Shown piece after piece: positions 1 to 8,474 of a stretch of DNA of 52,160 nucleotides. Position 1 is the stretch's first letter, and every line of letters starts with the position of its first letter. The translations under genes were made by a program, and so were the position numbers. This stretch comes from Bacteroidales bacterium (GTDB lineage: Bacteria; Bacteroidota; Bacteroidia; Bacteroidales; Muribaculaceae): positions 1-52,160 of the forward strand of contig SUXJ01000014.1 of the NCBI GenBank assembly GCA_015061005.1, written 5' to 3'. The notes beneath the pieces are model-generated. The model was given only the letters and a program-made list of their open reading frames with translations, was not told where the DNA came from and did no database searches.

Positions 1-86
1 GTATCTATGACCTTCAGGGCCGTCGCCTGAGCGCACCCGTTAAGGGCATCAACATCATCAACGGCAAGAAAGTACTCGTTAAATAA
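1..86 (+). CDS. C-terminal fragment of a secreted protein with a type IX sorting tail
   Basis: Only the last 27 codons are in the window (reading frame from base 3, TAA at 84-86). They read IYDLQGRRLSAPVKG then INIINGKKVLVK, which is the short C-terminal sorting signal common in Bacteroidales secreted proteins: a 'YDLxGRR' strand, a turn, then 'IINGKKV' ending in lysine. The complete gene at 51121-52008 ends with the same type of tail, and the sortase PorU is encoded at 27812-31195, so export through the type IX system is a reasonable inference. The catalytic or binding part of the protein lies outside the window and cannot be judged. A strong terminator follows at 127-168. Confidence 0.75.
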   Translation, partial: IYDLQGRRLSAPVKGINIINGKKVLVK

Positions 87-126
87 TTCCCAAGAAATCA
101 GAAATCAAGCATTTATTTTAGTAATC

Positions 127-168
127 GAAGCAGGCCGCTCGCGAGAGTAGCCTGCTTCTCTTTTTTTT
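127..168 (+). terminator. Rho-independent terminator after the secreted-protein gene
   Basis: Perfect 9-bp stem GAAGCAGGC (127-135) with GCCTGCTTC (150-158), followed by a run of T to 168. It separates the upstream gene from pnp. Confidence 0.9.
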
Positions 169-188
169 GGGGGGGGAGAGGGTGGTTT

Positions 189-242
189 CTTATGTGGCTT
201 ATGTATCGTATAAGTCTTATGAGTCTTATAAATATTATGGGG
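189..242. repeat. Imperfect 9-bp tandem repeat (CTTATGNNN), six units
   Basis: Six consecutive 9-mers share the form CTTATGNNN: CTTATGTGG, CTTATGTAT, CGTATAAGT, CTTATGAGT, CTTATAAAT, ATTATGGGG. The array follows a T8-G8 stretch and the terminator. The same unit in reverse complement (CATAAGNNN, four units) occurs at 50750-50785, also just after a terminator. Function unknown. Confidence 0.7.
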
Positions 243-254
243 GCGGCACATTTA

Positions 255-286
255 TTTGCAATGGAGGAGAAAAATTCGTAACTTTG
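255..286 (+). promoter_or_regulatory. pnp promoter (Bacteroidetes -33/-7)
   Basis: TTTG at 255-258, a 20-bp spacer and TAACTTTG at 279-286 fit the Bacteroidetes housekeeping promoter. The expected start is near 290-293, leaving a leader of about 30 nt before pnp. Confidence 0.8.
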
Positions 287-322
287 CGCGATTTTAGACG
301 ATTATAACCTTTTTTTAACCAA

Positions 323-2545
323 ATGAATCCTATTAAGAAAACCATCACTCTGCCCGATGGTCGCGAGATTACGCTCGAAACCGGCAAACTCGCCAAGCAG
401 GCTGATGGAGCAGTTGAATTACGCATGGGCAACACCATGCTCCTTGCAACGGTAGTTTCTGCCAAAGAAGCAGGCGAAGGCGTAGATTTCATGCCCTTGA
501 CCGTTGAGTACAAAGAAAAATTTTCTTCAAACGGACGTTTCCCCGGCGGCTTCCTCAAAAGAGAGGGTCGCGCCTCGGACTATGAAATTCTGACCGCGCG
601 CTTGATTGACCGCGTTTTGCGTCCGCTCTTCCCCGACAATTATCATGCCGACACAATCGTTCAGGTAACGATGTATAGCGCAGACGGCGTAGATTGCCCC
701 GATGCACTTGCCGGACTTGCAGCCAGCGCAGCTCTGACCGTGAGCGACATACCTTTCCAAGGTCCCATTTCGGAAGTTCGCGTGGCTCGCATCAATGGCG
801 AGTTCGTTATCAACCCCACTTTCGAACAGCTTGCCAACGCTGACCTCGAATTGATGGTAGGCGCGACATACGATAACATCATGATGGTGGAAGGCGAGAT
901 GAACGAAGTTTCCGAACAAGTTCTGCTCGACGCCCTCAAGGCCGCACATGAGGCAATCAAGAGCCAGTGTAAGGCACAGGAAGAATTGGCAGCCCTCGTT
1001 GGCAACGCCAAGCGCGAATATTGCCACGAAGTCAACGATGAAGACCTGCGTGCCGACGTTCGCGAAAAGTGCTATGACAAGGTTTATGCCATTGCCAAGC
1101 AAGGCTGCGCCGACAAGCACTGGCGCGCCGACAGCTTTGCCGCAATTTGCGATGAATATATTGCATCACTGCCTGAAGAGGAACAAGACGAAAAGGCACC
1201 GTTAGTGAAACGTTACTATCACGACGTTGAGAAGGAGGCCATGCGTCGCTGCGTGCTCGACGAAGGCATTCGCCTTGACGGCCGCAAGACCACTGAAATT
1301 CGCCCCATCTGGTGTGAGGTTGACTATCTGCCCGGACCTCACGGCTCGGCAGTGTTCACTCGCGGCGAGACTCAGAGCCTTGCAACGGTGACCCTCGGCA
1401 CCAAACTCGACGAAAAGATTGTTGACGAAGTGTTGGATCAGAGCCACGAACGCTTCTTGCTCCACTATAACTTCCCTCCGTTCTCTACCGGCGAAGCACG
1501 CGCACCGCGCGGCACCTCACGCCGCGAGATCGGCCACGGCAACCTTGCACACCGCGCCCTCAAGCGCATGCTTCCCGAAGGGTTCCCCTACGTTACTCGC
1601 ATTGTGAGCGACATTTTGGAATCAAACGGTTCGAGCTCAATGGCCACTGTTTGCGCAGGCACGCTGTCGCTGCTCGATGCAGGCGTTAAAATGCGCCGCC
1701 CCGTTGCCGGCATTGCTATGGGCCTGATTTCCGACGGTCAGAAGTGGGCAGTGCTCTCCGACATTCTCGGTGACGAAGACCACCTCGGCGACATGGACTT
1801 CAAGGTGACCGGCACTACCGAAGGCATCACCGCCACACAGATGGACATCAAGTGCGACGGCTTGAGCTACGAAATCCTTGAAAAAGCGCTGATGCAAGCT
1901 CGCGACGGCCGCCTCCACATCTTGAACAAAATCAACGAAACCATTCCCGCACCTCGCGCAGACTACAAACCCAACGTGCCTCGCATCGTGACGATGACCA
2001 TACCCAAAGACCTCATCGGTGCGGTTATCGGCCCGGGCGGAAAGGTTATCCAAGGCATACAGGAAGAAAGCGGAGCGATTGTCAGCATCGATGAAATCAA
2101 CAATGAGGGCTACATTGAAGTTGCCGCTCCCAATAAGGACGCCATTGACCGCGCATTGTCGATGATTCGCGCCATAGTGGCACAGCCTGAAGAAGGCGAA
2201 GTTTACAACGGTAAGGTTATGACCATTCAAGACTTCGGCGCATTCGTGCAGTTCATGCCTAACCGCGACGGCTTGCTCCATATTTCCGAGATTTCATGGG
2301 ACAGACTTCCCGACATGGAAGCCAGCGGCCTGAAAGAAGGCGACGAAATCACCGTGAAACTCATTGAAATAGACAAAAAGACCGGCAAATATCGCCTGTC
2401 GATGCGTGCACTTCAGCCCAAACCCGAAGGCTGGGTTGAACGTCCCCGCGAACCTCGCCGCCCCCGTCCCGAGGGTGCGGAAGGTGAACGCCGTCCGCGT
2501 GGCGAACGCGGCGAACGCGGCCCTCGCTCGCCCCGCCGCCAATAA
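323..2545 (+). CDS. pnp: Polyribonucleotide nucleotidyltransferase (PNPase)
   Basis: PNPase degrades RNA 3' to 5' using phosphate and can also add tails; it acts in the cytoplasm as a trimer. The 740-residue protein has the full architecture: two RNase PH domains (roughly residues 10-140 and 320-460, the second containing [20 protein letters not shown]), a KH domain with the GPGG loop near residue 570, and an S1 domain from about 620 to 700 ([16 protein letters not shown]). The last 35 or so residues are very rich in Arg, Pro, Glu and Gly ([17 protein letters not shown]), a basic tail beyond the S1 domain that probably adds RNA affinity. The ATG at 323 is supported by the promoter at 255-286 and the [16 protein letters not shown] start. 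Monocistronic: a strong terminator follows at 2582-2621. Confidence 0.97.
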   Translation: MNPIKKTITLPDGREITLETGKLAKQADGAVELRMGNTMLLATVVSAKEAGEGVDFMPLTVEYKEKFSSNGRFPGGFLKREGRASDYEILTARLIDRVLRPLFPDNYHADTIVQVTMYSADGVDCPDALAGLAASAALTVSDIPFQGPISEVRVARINGEFVINPTFEQLANADLELMVGATYDNIMMVEGEMNEVSEQVLLDALKAAHEAIKSQCKAQEELAALVGNAKREYCHEVNDEDLRADVREKCYDKVYAIAKQGCADKHWRADSFAAICDEYIASLPEEEQDEKAPLVKRYYHDVEKEAMRRCVLDEGIRLDGRKTTEIRPIWCEVDYLPGPHGSAVFTRGETQSLATVTLGTKLDEKIVDEVLDQSHERFLLHYNFPPFSTGEARAPRGTSRREIGHGNLAHRALKRMLPEGFPYVTRIVSDILESNGSSSMATVCAGTLSLLDAGVKMRRPVAGIAMGLISDGQKWAVLSDILGDEDHLGDMDFKVTGTTEGITATQMDIKCDGLSYEILEKALMQARDGRLHILNKINETIPAPRADYKPNVPRIVTMTIPKDLIGAVIGPGGKVIQGIQEESGAIVSIDEINNEGYIEVAAPNKDAIDRALSMIRAIVAQPEEGEVYNGKVMTIQDFGAFVQFMPNRDGLLHISEISWDRLPDMEASGLKEGDEITVKLIEIDKKTGKYRLSMRALQPKPEGWVERPREPRRPRPEGAEGERRPRGERGERGPRSPRRQ

Positions 2546-2581
2546 TTCGGGCGTCGATTCGATAAGTTAATGACTTCAAAG

Positions 2582-2621
2582 GAAGCTGCGTCTGAATCAA
2601 GGCGCAGCTTCTTCGTTTTTT
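2582..2621 (+). terminator. Rho-independent terminator after pnp
   Basis: Stem GAAGCTGCG (2582-2590) with CGCAGCTTC (2603-2611), 12-nt loop, then TTCG and six T. Confidence 0.9.
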
Positions 2622-2638
2622 AAAAAAAATGCCGCCGA

Positions 2639-3568
2639 ATGTTACCGATTCATTTTGCCCCTTTGCAGGGATATACCGATGCCGCTTATCGCAATGCTCA
2701 CTGCGCCGCTTTTGGTGGAATTGAGGCTTATTACACCCCGTTTTGGAGGATTGAGCGCGGCGAAATTCGCCGGAAAGACATTGCCGATTACTCCAACGAC
2801 ACTACGGGGCGAGTCATTCCGCAAATCATCGTGCGCGATGCCGCGGAGTTTTGCCTCCTCGTCGAGCAGTTGCGTCAACTCGGGGCACGCCATATTGACA
2901 TCAACATGGGCTGTCCTTTTCCGATGCAGACAAATAAAGGGCGCGGCGCCGGACTCTTGGAGCGAACGAAACAAGTCGGCGAGATACTGAAAGAAGTGAG
3001 CCACTCCTCCGACATTGACTTCTCCATAAAGATGCGCCTCGGCAATCAAAGCGGCGAAGAATTCAGAGCGTTGCTGCCGATGCTTAACGAAACTCCGTTG
3101 ACGCACATCACCGTGCATCCGCGCATTGGCAAGCAGCAGTATAAAGGAGCGGTTGACATGGACAGATTCGGCGAATTTCTTGCTCAATGCAATCATTCGG
3201 TTATTTATAACGGAGACCTGACTTCGGTTGATGACATAAAGCGCATAGAGCGCGATTTTCCCGATGTGAAAGGCATAATGCTTGGTCGCGGACTGCTTTC
3301 TCGCCCCTCGCTCGCCGCGGAATATCATAGCGGCGAAGAATTGGAAGAATCTGCGCTCAAACGAGGCATCATGGATATGCACCGCGAAATATTTGCCTAC
3401 TATTCAGCAACTCTGCAAGGTGAGGCGCAGATTTTGAGCAAAATCAAGGCGTTTTGGGAGTATTTGGAGCCGACAATAGGCCACAAGGCACACAAAGCCA
3501 TTCACAAAGCCGGCAATCTTCACAAATATACCGCCGCGGTTGACGGTATGAGGTATGAAAATTTGTGA
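2639..3568 (+). CDS. tRNA-dihydrouridine synthase family protein
   Basis: Flavin enzyme that reduces uridines in the tRNA D-loop. The 309-residue sequence starts straight into the TIM barrel (MLPIHFAPLQGYTDAAYR) and carries the family hallmark INMGCPFPMQ with the catalytic Cys at residue 92, the HITVHPR strand and the FMN phosphate-binding end GIMLGRGLLSRPSL. Which uridine it modifies cannot be told from sequence alone. The ATG at 2639 is preferred; an ATG at 2629 is out of frame. It starts 18 bp after the pnp terminator with no clear promoter box in between, so it may rely on read-through or a weak promoter inside the terminator region. Confidence 0.92.
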   Translation: MLPIHFAPLQGYTDAAYRNAHCAAFGGIEAYYTPFWRIERGEIRRKDIADYSNDTTGRVIPQIIVRDAAEFCLLVEQLRQLGARHIDINMGCPFPMQTNKGRGAGLLERTKQVGEILKEVSHSSDIDFSIKMRLGNQSGEEFRALLPMLNETPLTHITVHPRIGKQQYKGAVDMDRFGEFLAQCNHSVIYNGDLTSVDDIKRIERDFPDVKGIMLGRGLLSRPSLAAEYHSGEELEESALKRGIMDMHREIFAYYSATLQGEAQILSKIKAFWEYLEPTIGHKAHKAIHKAGNLHKYTAAVDGMRYENL

Positions 3569-3596
3569 AAAGTGTGAAGTTACGCATTTTTTTTTC

Positions 3597-3604
3597 TAAC
3601 TTTG
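3597..3604 (+). promoter_or_regulatory. -7 box of the surA-like/ostA operon
   Basis: TAACTTTG exactly matches the Bacteroidetes -7 consensus; the -33 region is weak. The TTG at its end (3602-3604) is in frame with the next gene but belongs to the promoter. It therefore cannot be the start codon, which places the start at ATG 3626. Confidence 0.75.
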
Positions 3605-3625
3605 CAGAAATATAATCAAAAGACG

Positions 3626-4987
3626 ATGAAAATTAAGACCTTACTATATATTGGCGTGCTGAGTGTGGCAGGCGCAGTGAGTGCAACCGGACCGGAGGAC
3701 AACGTTGCCGAAGAAGTTATTTGGATGATTGGCGACCAGCCCATTTGGCGATCGGAAGTAGAGTCGAGCTGGCAAGAGATGCGCCAAGAACGCTATCCGA
3801 TTATCGGCGACCCGTATTGCTTCGTGCCGGAGCAGATAGCCCTTGAGCGCATATATTTGCATCAAGCGGATTTAGACACGATTGAAGTGTCGCCGAGTCA
3901 AATCGCCGCGGAGGTTGATTCACGCATCAATGAGTGGGTGGCACAAGCGGGTTCTCGGGAAAACTTGGAGATGTATATGCACAAATCTCTGCCCGAATTG
4001 CGTCAATTTCTGACCGAGAGCATGACGAACAATTATAGGGTTAGCGAGGTGCAGAAGTCATTGGTTTCGAAAGTGAAGCCCACACCGGCTCAAGTGCGAC
4101 GCTACTTTGAGCGTTTGCCACAAGACTCCATCCCCTTTGTGCCGACTCAAGTTGAGGTGCAAATCATCACGCTCAATCCGGTGATACCACGTCAGCAAAT
4201 TGACGACATAAAAGAGCGTTTGCGCGGATATGCCGATAGAGTAAACAACGGGACATCGGAGTTTTCGACCCTTGCGGTGCTGTATAGCGAAGATGGTTCG
4301 TCGGCCTACGGCGGCGAGATAGGCTTCCGCACGCGAGCCGGTTTGGCACCGGAATATGCAGCGATGGCCTTCAGTTTGACCGATCCGAAGAAGGCATCGG
4401 CAGTAGTAGAAACAGAATATGGTTTTCATATTATTCAGCTGATTGAGAAGCGCGGCGAGAGAGTGAACTCACGCCATATATTGCTAAAACCAAAGGTGGA
4501 CTACAAGGACCTTGAAGCAGCTCGATTGCGTTTAGACTCTATCCGTAGTGACATTCTTGACGAGAAGTTCAGTTTTGAGGATGCCGCCTCGTATATTTCG
4601 CAAGACAAGGACACTCGCAATAACCAAGGGTTGATGACCCAGATGACCAACACCGGCACTACAAGCCTGTTTGAGATGAGCCAGCTTCCGGGCGAAGTGG
4701 CGCGCGCGGTTGCAGACCTTAAGCCCGGACAAATCAGCAAAGCTTTCGTCATGAAAGACCGCACGGGTCAAGACAAAGTTGCGATTGTGAAACTCAAAGA
4801 GCGAGTAGAAGCGCATCGCGCCAATATGACGAATGACTATCAGCTGATACGCAACATGGCAGTTGCCGCCGAGTCGCAAAGAATCCTCGACGAGTGGGTT
4901 GACAAGAAGATCTCCACTACCTACATTCGCATAGAACCAGGATGGCAGGATTGTCCTAACTGGCGTCATAATTGGCTTAAAAAATGA
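3626..4987 (+). CDS. Periplasmic peptidylprolyl isomerase, SurA-like
   Basis: Probable outer-membrane-protein chaperone and prolyl isomerase of the periplasm. From ATG 3626 the protein is 453 residues with a clear signal peptide (MKIKTLLYIGVLSVAGAVSA). An N-terminal SurA-like chaperone region is followed by two PpiC-type rotamase domains, the first around residues 170-285 (containing YSEDGSSAYGGEIGF and TEYGFHIIQLIEKR) and the second starting at NSRHILLKP. Its stop codon overlaps the start of the OstA-like gene by 4 bp (ATGA), so the two are translated together, which fits a joint role in assembling the outer membrane. An upstream TTG at 3602 is rejected because it lies in the promoter. Confidence 0.88.
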   Translation: MKIKTLLYIGVLSVAGAVSATGPEDNVAEEVIWMIGDQPIWRSEVESSWQEMRQERYPIIGDPYCFVPEQIALERIYLHQADLDTIEVSPSQIAAEVDSRINEWVAQAGSRENLEMYMHKSLPELRQFLTESMTNNYRVSEVQKSLVSKVKPTPAQVRRYFERLPQDSIPFVPTQVEVQIITLNPVIPRQQIDDIKERLRGYADRVNNGTSEFSTLAVLYSEDGSSAYGGEIGFRTRAGLAPEYAAMAFSLTDPKKASAVVETEYGFHIIQLIEKRGERVNSRHILLKPKVDYKDLEAARLRLDSIRSDILDEKFSFEDAASYISQDKDTRNNQGLMTQMTNTGTTSLFEMSQLPGEVARAVADLKPGQISKAFVMKDRTGQDKVAIVKLKERVEAHRANMTNDYQLIRNMAVAAESQRILDEWVDKKISTTYIRIEPGWQDCPNWRHNWLKK

Positions 4988-6756
4988 GCCATTGGAAACA
5001 ATTGTTTGTTCCCGTCGGCGCAGTTTTGATGCTGACTGCGGCATTGTTTGCCGAAAATCCGCTGTCGCGCCCTGACACAGTGCCGATCACGCCACAAGTG
5101 CCCCAAGCCGATCGGCATGCTCCCGGTCGCATCTTTTTGGAGCAGGCGGACTCATTGATAGTGGACCGCGATGCCCCGGATGTGCAAATCGTTGTGGGCA
5201 ACGTTATGTTTCGTCGCGGCGACATGTTGATGTATTGCGACAGCGCGCGATTTTATACCTCGTCTTCCATGCCAACAGACTCGATGGAGGCGTTTGGCAA
5301 CATACGCATGGAGCAGGGCGATACGCTGTTTTTGTTTGGCGATTTAATGGAATATTCCGGCTCGGAGGAGTTGACCACAGTGTGGGCGGAATATGGCCGA
5401 GAAGTTAAATTAATAAATCGCGACGTAACGCTAACGGCTCCGATATTGTATTACTCCTTGCGCCAAGAACTCGGGTACTATGACCAAGGAGGCACGCTGT
5501 CAGACCCCAAAAATCAGCTCACCTCATGGCGCGGAGAATATGCTCCATCGACCAAAGACGCGAATTTTTATGATGACGTGGAATTGGTTGGAGTAAGCAA
5601 CAAAGGGGACACAGTGCGCGTCTTCTCCGACATATTGCTATATAACACGGAGAGCCGCATAGCGGAATTGACCGACAGGTCGCGCATAGTCGGTAACGAC
5701 GGAGATATACTAACCACAAACGGCATCTTCGACACCGGCGCCAACACCGCAATTTTGCTTGATCGCTCATTAGTTCACACCAGCCGCGGCAACACCTTGA
5801 CGGGCGATTCGCTATTCTATGACCGCGGATTAGGATTTGGCGAGGCATTCGGCAAGATGGAGCTGACCGATTCAGCAAAACACATGACGCTTTATGGTGA
5901 TTACGGATTTTACAACGAAGTGACCGACAGCGCATACTGCACCGGACATGCGATAGCGACGGAGTACTCGAACTCCGCGAAGCCTCTGTTTCTACACGGC
6001 AAGGAGATACGCACGTTTATTGCCGGCGATAGCGCCCGATTGATGATTGCGAATCCGGGCGTACGCTTTTGGCGAACGGACCTGCAAGGCGTCTGCGATT
6101 CGCTGACATACGTTGACAGCGATTCGACCATTCGCATGGATTATGACCCGATAGTATGGAGCGAAAACCGGGAAATCTTCGGCAACCGAATTATTGTTCA
6201 CATGAACGATACAACGATAGAGAAGGCCGTCTTGCCCGATTTCGGGTTTATGACCGAGCAGATTGAAGATCCATATTACAATCAACTGAGCGGCAAGGAG
6301 ATGATAGCCTATTTCGTTGACGGCGAGCTGAAGCAACTCGATGTTAACGGTAATGTGCAAGCAATCATGCTCCCACAGGAGAATGATTCGACCTACAATA
6401 AAATCGCCAACATCGAGTCATCGTTCTTACAGGCCTTTTTCAAAGGCAGAGAGTTGGAGCGCGCCAAGCTATGGAGCGAATCGACCGGGGCGGTTACTCC
6501 GCTCTTCATGGCCAAACGCAGCCAGCTGAAATTGCCTCAATTCAAGTGGATGGAATCGATACGTCCGACGGGTCCCGATGATTTGATTCACGAATCCGAC
6601 AGTAACGGTGAGTTAATTGATGAGAGCATTTCGGGCGACACGGAAGTCATTGAACGCTCCGAAAATATCGGCCAAAGCAGCGATAGCATTGCGAGTTTGC
6701 GCATCGAAGAGGGAAGCGGAATTGCCGGAACCGGCAACGATGTGCCCGTGCAATGA
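4984..6756 (+). CDS. OstA-like / LptA-like LPS transport protein
   Basis: Family known for periplasmic LPS transport; the Bacteroidetes version is a long OstA-type protein. The 590-residue sequence has a signal peptide (MSHWKQLFVPVGAVLMLTAALFA), then repeated beta-jellyroll-like strands with alternating 'GD...D' patterns (GNVMFRRGDMLMYCDSARFY, GNIRMEQGDTLFLFGD, GNTLTGDSLFYDRG). Translation is coupled to the surA-like gene by a 4-bp overlap. The last 48 codons, an acidic low-complexity tail (SDSNGELIDESISGDTEV), lie opposite the 3' end of the convergent portal-like gene (144-bp overlap). That tail could be a late extension of the reading frame into the neighbour. The jellyroll core is secure; the importance of the tail is not. 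Confidence 0.85.
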   Translation: MSHWKQLFVPVGAVLMLTAALFAENPLSRPDTVPITPQVPQADRHAPGRIFLEQADSLIVDRDAPDVQIVVGNVMFRRGDMLMYCDSARFYTSSSMPTDSMEAFGNIRMEQGDTLFLFGDLMEYSGSEELTTVWAEYGREVKLINRDVTLTAPILYYSLRQELGYYDQGGTLSDPKNQLTSWRGEYAPSTKDANFYDDVELVGVSNKGDTVRVFSDILLYNTESRIAELTDRSRIVGNDGDILTTNGIFDTGANTAILLDRSLVHTSRGNTLTGDSLFYDRGLGFGEAFGKMELTDSAKHMTLYGDYGFYNEVTDSAYCTGHAIATEYSNSAKPLFLHGKEIRTFIAGDSARLMIANPGVRFWRTDLQGVCDSLTYVDSDSTIRMDYDPIVWSENREIFGNRIIVHMNDTTIEKAVLPDFGFMTEQIEDPYYNQLSGKEMIAYFVDGELKQLDVNGNVQAIMLPQENDSTYNKIANIESSFLQAFFKGRELERAKLWSESTGAVTPLFMAKRSQLKLPQFKWMESIRPTGPDDLIHESDSNGELIDESISGDTEVIERSENIGQSSDSIASLRIEEGSGIAGTGNDVPVQ

Positions 6757-7956
6757 GTCGCCCACTCCGGCAGCCCGGTCAAAGAGCTTCATTTGCAGAT
6801 TGACAAGTTCATAGGCGCCACTCGTTGCCGGATTCGTTACGATTTGTCGCGGACCGGGCGAACCGGGCATAGGATTATAGGGAAGCACACCGTCATAGCT
6901 TGCCCATAGCTTTTTCACATCGTTCCAGTCAAGTTGATCAGAGATTTCATCTTCGGGGAATAGCAACACACCTTTTGCCGACGATGACATCATGTTGTCG
7001 ATCAGAGTAATCAATCGATTGATGTATTTTTGTTGATCAACGAGCCCCTCCACGAAGGGATGAATTTCGCCGTCGAGAAGCGGATAAAACTTCACGGCAA
7101 AAGGATGGCGCGGTGCAGAAATCTTTTTCAACACATATCCCTCCGGAGTCATAAATCTTCCTACCCACGAAGTGGTGAACTCATAGCGAGTTTGAATGCG
7201 CGGCTGTCCGCGTTTGGCACGTCTGCGATTCATGTTCGAAATTTCGTTTTCACGAGAGGTCGATGCCGAATAGAGGCTTGCAGTCAGCGGATCATGACAA
7301 CGTAAACGTTCGGCAGCCTCAAGCGTCCACACCTCAATGACTCGGCATCTTCCGGCATCGCGCGGAGTCATAAACGCCGCAGGCGATTCCGTCCCGGAGG
7401 CATAGAGGCGTTTGATTTCTTCAGCCATTGCGCGAGAGCCGCCGGAAAATCGCCCTAAAGTTTCCGGAAGCGACCAATCATGAAGCATTCCGATAATTTC
7501 AATGTCGAGCCCACGGGGGTCGCGAATCTCATTGCAGAAAAATCTGTCGGGCGAGACATTGTCGATCCACACGCCGTCACCTGCCGGGCGTTTTTCGTTT
7601 ACCACTCGCTGCACGGCACACCCGCTTACCAAAAACTCCTCGAGCATTCGTGCATCCAGCTCCTCGATTCGATTTCGGTCATCATCGGCAATGGGCGCAA
7701 CAGCATCATCTCGGCTGCGAAAATGCCCCACAATGGTTTTCACCAACCGATTAATCATATTATTGGTCAAGGGCACACGTCCGACCTGAGCGGCGTATTC
7801 GCCTTCGGTCATCCGTTCGCCGGCCGGCGTTGTGATGATGTCAGCCCATTGTCGGCCAAAAGTGAAGCGTTTAAAGCGCAAGCGTGCGGAGCGAAAATCA
7901 GCCAATCGTTCATAGGCCTTGGCCGCCGCCGAGAGAATATCAGTACAAATTTCCAT
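6613..7956 (-). CDS. Phage portal-like protein
   Basis: 447 residues. The order of features resembles tailed-phage portal proteins: an N-terminal part with RLRFKRFTFGRQWAD and the VPLTNNMINRLVKTIVGHFRS segment, a middle beta-rich region (RVIEVWTLEAAERLRC, PRHPFAVKFYPL), then a long helix (VEGLVDQQKYINRLITLID) as in portal stem/wing helices, and a C-terminal helical part ending in ALADIFGAFNDFRVARN. I assign the family by pattern, not by a search. It is the last of four genes in a tight minus-strand run and starts 2 nt after the preceding stop. Its 3' end overlaps the convergent OstA-like gene by 144 bp. No terminase, protease, tail or integrase gene is nearby, so it is part of a reduced or repurposed module. 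Confidence 0.7.
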   Translation of the reverse strand: MEICTDILSAAAKAYERLADFRSARLRFKRFTFGRQWADIITTPAGERMTEGEYAAQVGRVPLTNNMINRLVKTIVGHFRSRDDAVAPIADDDRNRIEELDARMLEEFLVSGCAVQRVVNEKRPAGDGVWIDNVSPDRFFCNEIRDPRGLDIEIIGMLHDWSLPETLGRFSGGSRAMAEEIKRLYASGTESPAAFMTPRDAGRCRVIEVWTLEAAERLRCHDPLTASLYSASTSRENEISNMNRRRAKRGQPRIQTRYEFTTSWVGRFMTPEGYVLKKISAPRHPFAVKFYPLLDGEIHPFVEGLVDQQKYINRLITLIDNMMSSSAKGVLLFPEDEISDQLDWNDVKKLWASYDGVLPYNPMPGSPGPRQIVTNPATSGAYELVNLQMKLFDRAAGVGDSLHGHIVAGSGNSASLFDAQTRNAIAALADIFGAFNDFRVARNALIN

Positions 7957-7958
7957 TT

Positions 7959-8474
7959 CTAAAATCCGGGGGGTAAGAGTTTTTCAAGAGCACGATCATC
8001 AAAGCAGTATGCGTCTTCACTGAGGTCGGCGGCACACATCAGTTCAACAAGTTCACCCGAGGCATTTGCCACAACAACGGAACGCGCAGAACTATTGGCA
8101 ACCACGGGTTCGGTCCAAAACGGATTTCCCGCCCGAGCTTTAACATCAGCAAGAGAGTCGGTCGGAGCAACCGCAGCAGCCCAACCGGCAAACCTCACAC
8201 CGAGAATGCGGCGCACCTGATCAGGGGCAGTCACTATGGTCAAACAGCCGTCGGTCCTTATTTCGGCTTTTATTGCCATATCTATCGGCGCGAGAAACTC
8301 CACGGGAGCACAGTCAAGCAGATTGAGATACCACGCACGCATCTCAGCTTCGAGAATCAAGTCGCGATCCACGGCATCGGTTCGCGTGAGCGTACAGTCG
8401 AGCCTCAAAGGCTCGTCTGCACGCACAAGTCGCCACAATTCAAGCATGGCGGTTTTAGTCAATAGCTTTCTCAT
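7959..8474 (-). CDS. Unknown protein of the capsid/portal cassette
   Basis: 171 residues, no signal peptide, no membrane segment, and no motif I recognise. The N-terminal half is helical and charged (MRKLLTKTAMLELWRLVRADEP); the rest alternates short strands with Ala/Val-rich stretches. It overlaps the end of the capsid-like gene by 4 bp (ATGA) and is followed after 2 nt by the portal-like gene, so it is made together with them. A head-completion or connector role would suit the position, but this is inference from context only. Confidence 0.7.
   Translation of the reverse strand: MRKLLTKTAMLELWRLVRADEPLRLDCTLTRTDAVDRDLILEAEMRAWYLNLLDCAPVEFLAPIDMAIKAEIRTDGCLTIVTAPDQVRRILGVRFAGWAAAVAPTDSLADVKARAGNPFWTEPVVANSSARSVVVANASGELVELMCAADLSEDAYCFDDRALEKLLPPGF

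Noticed and set aside
3602-3625. TTG start eight codons upstream for the surA-like gene
   Set aside because: The TTG is the last part of the TAACTTTG promoter box, so it would not be in the mRNA.
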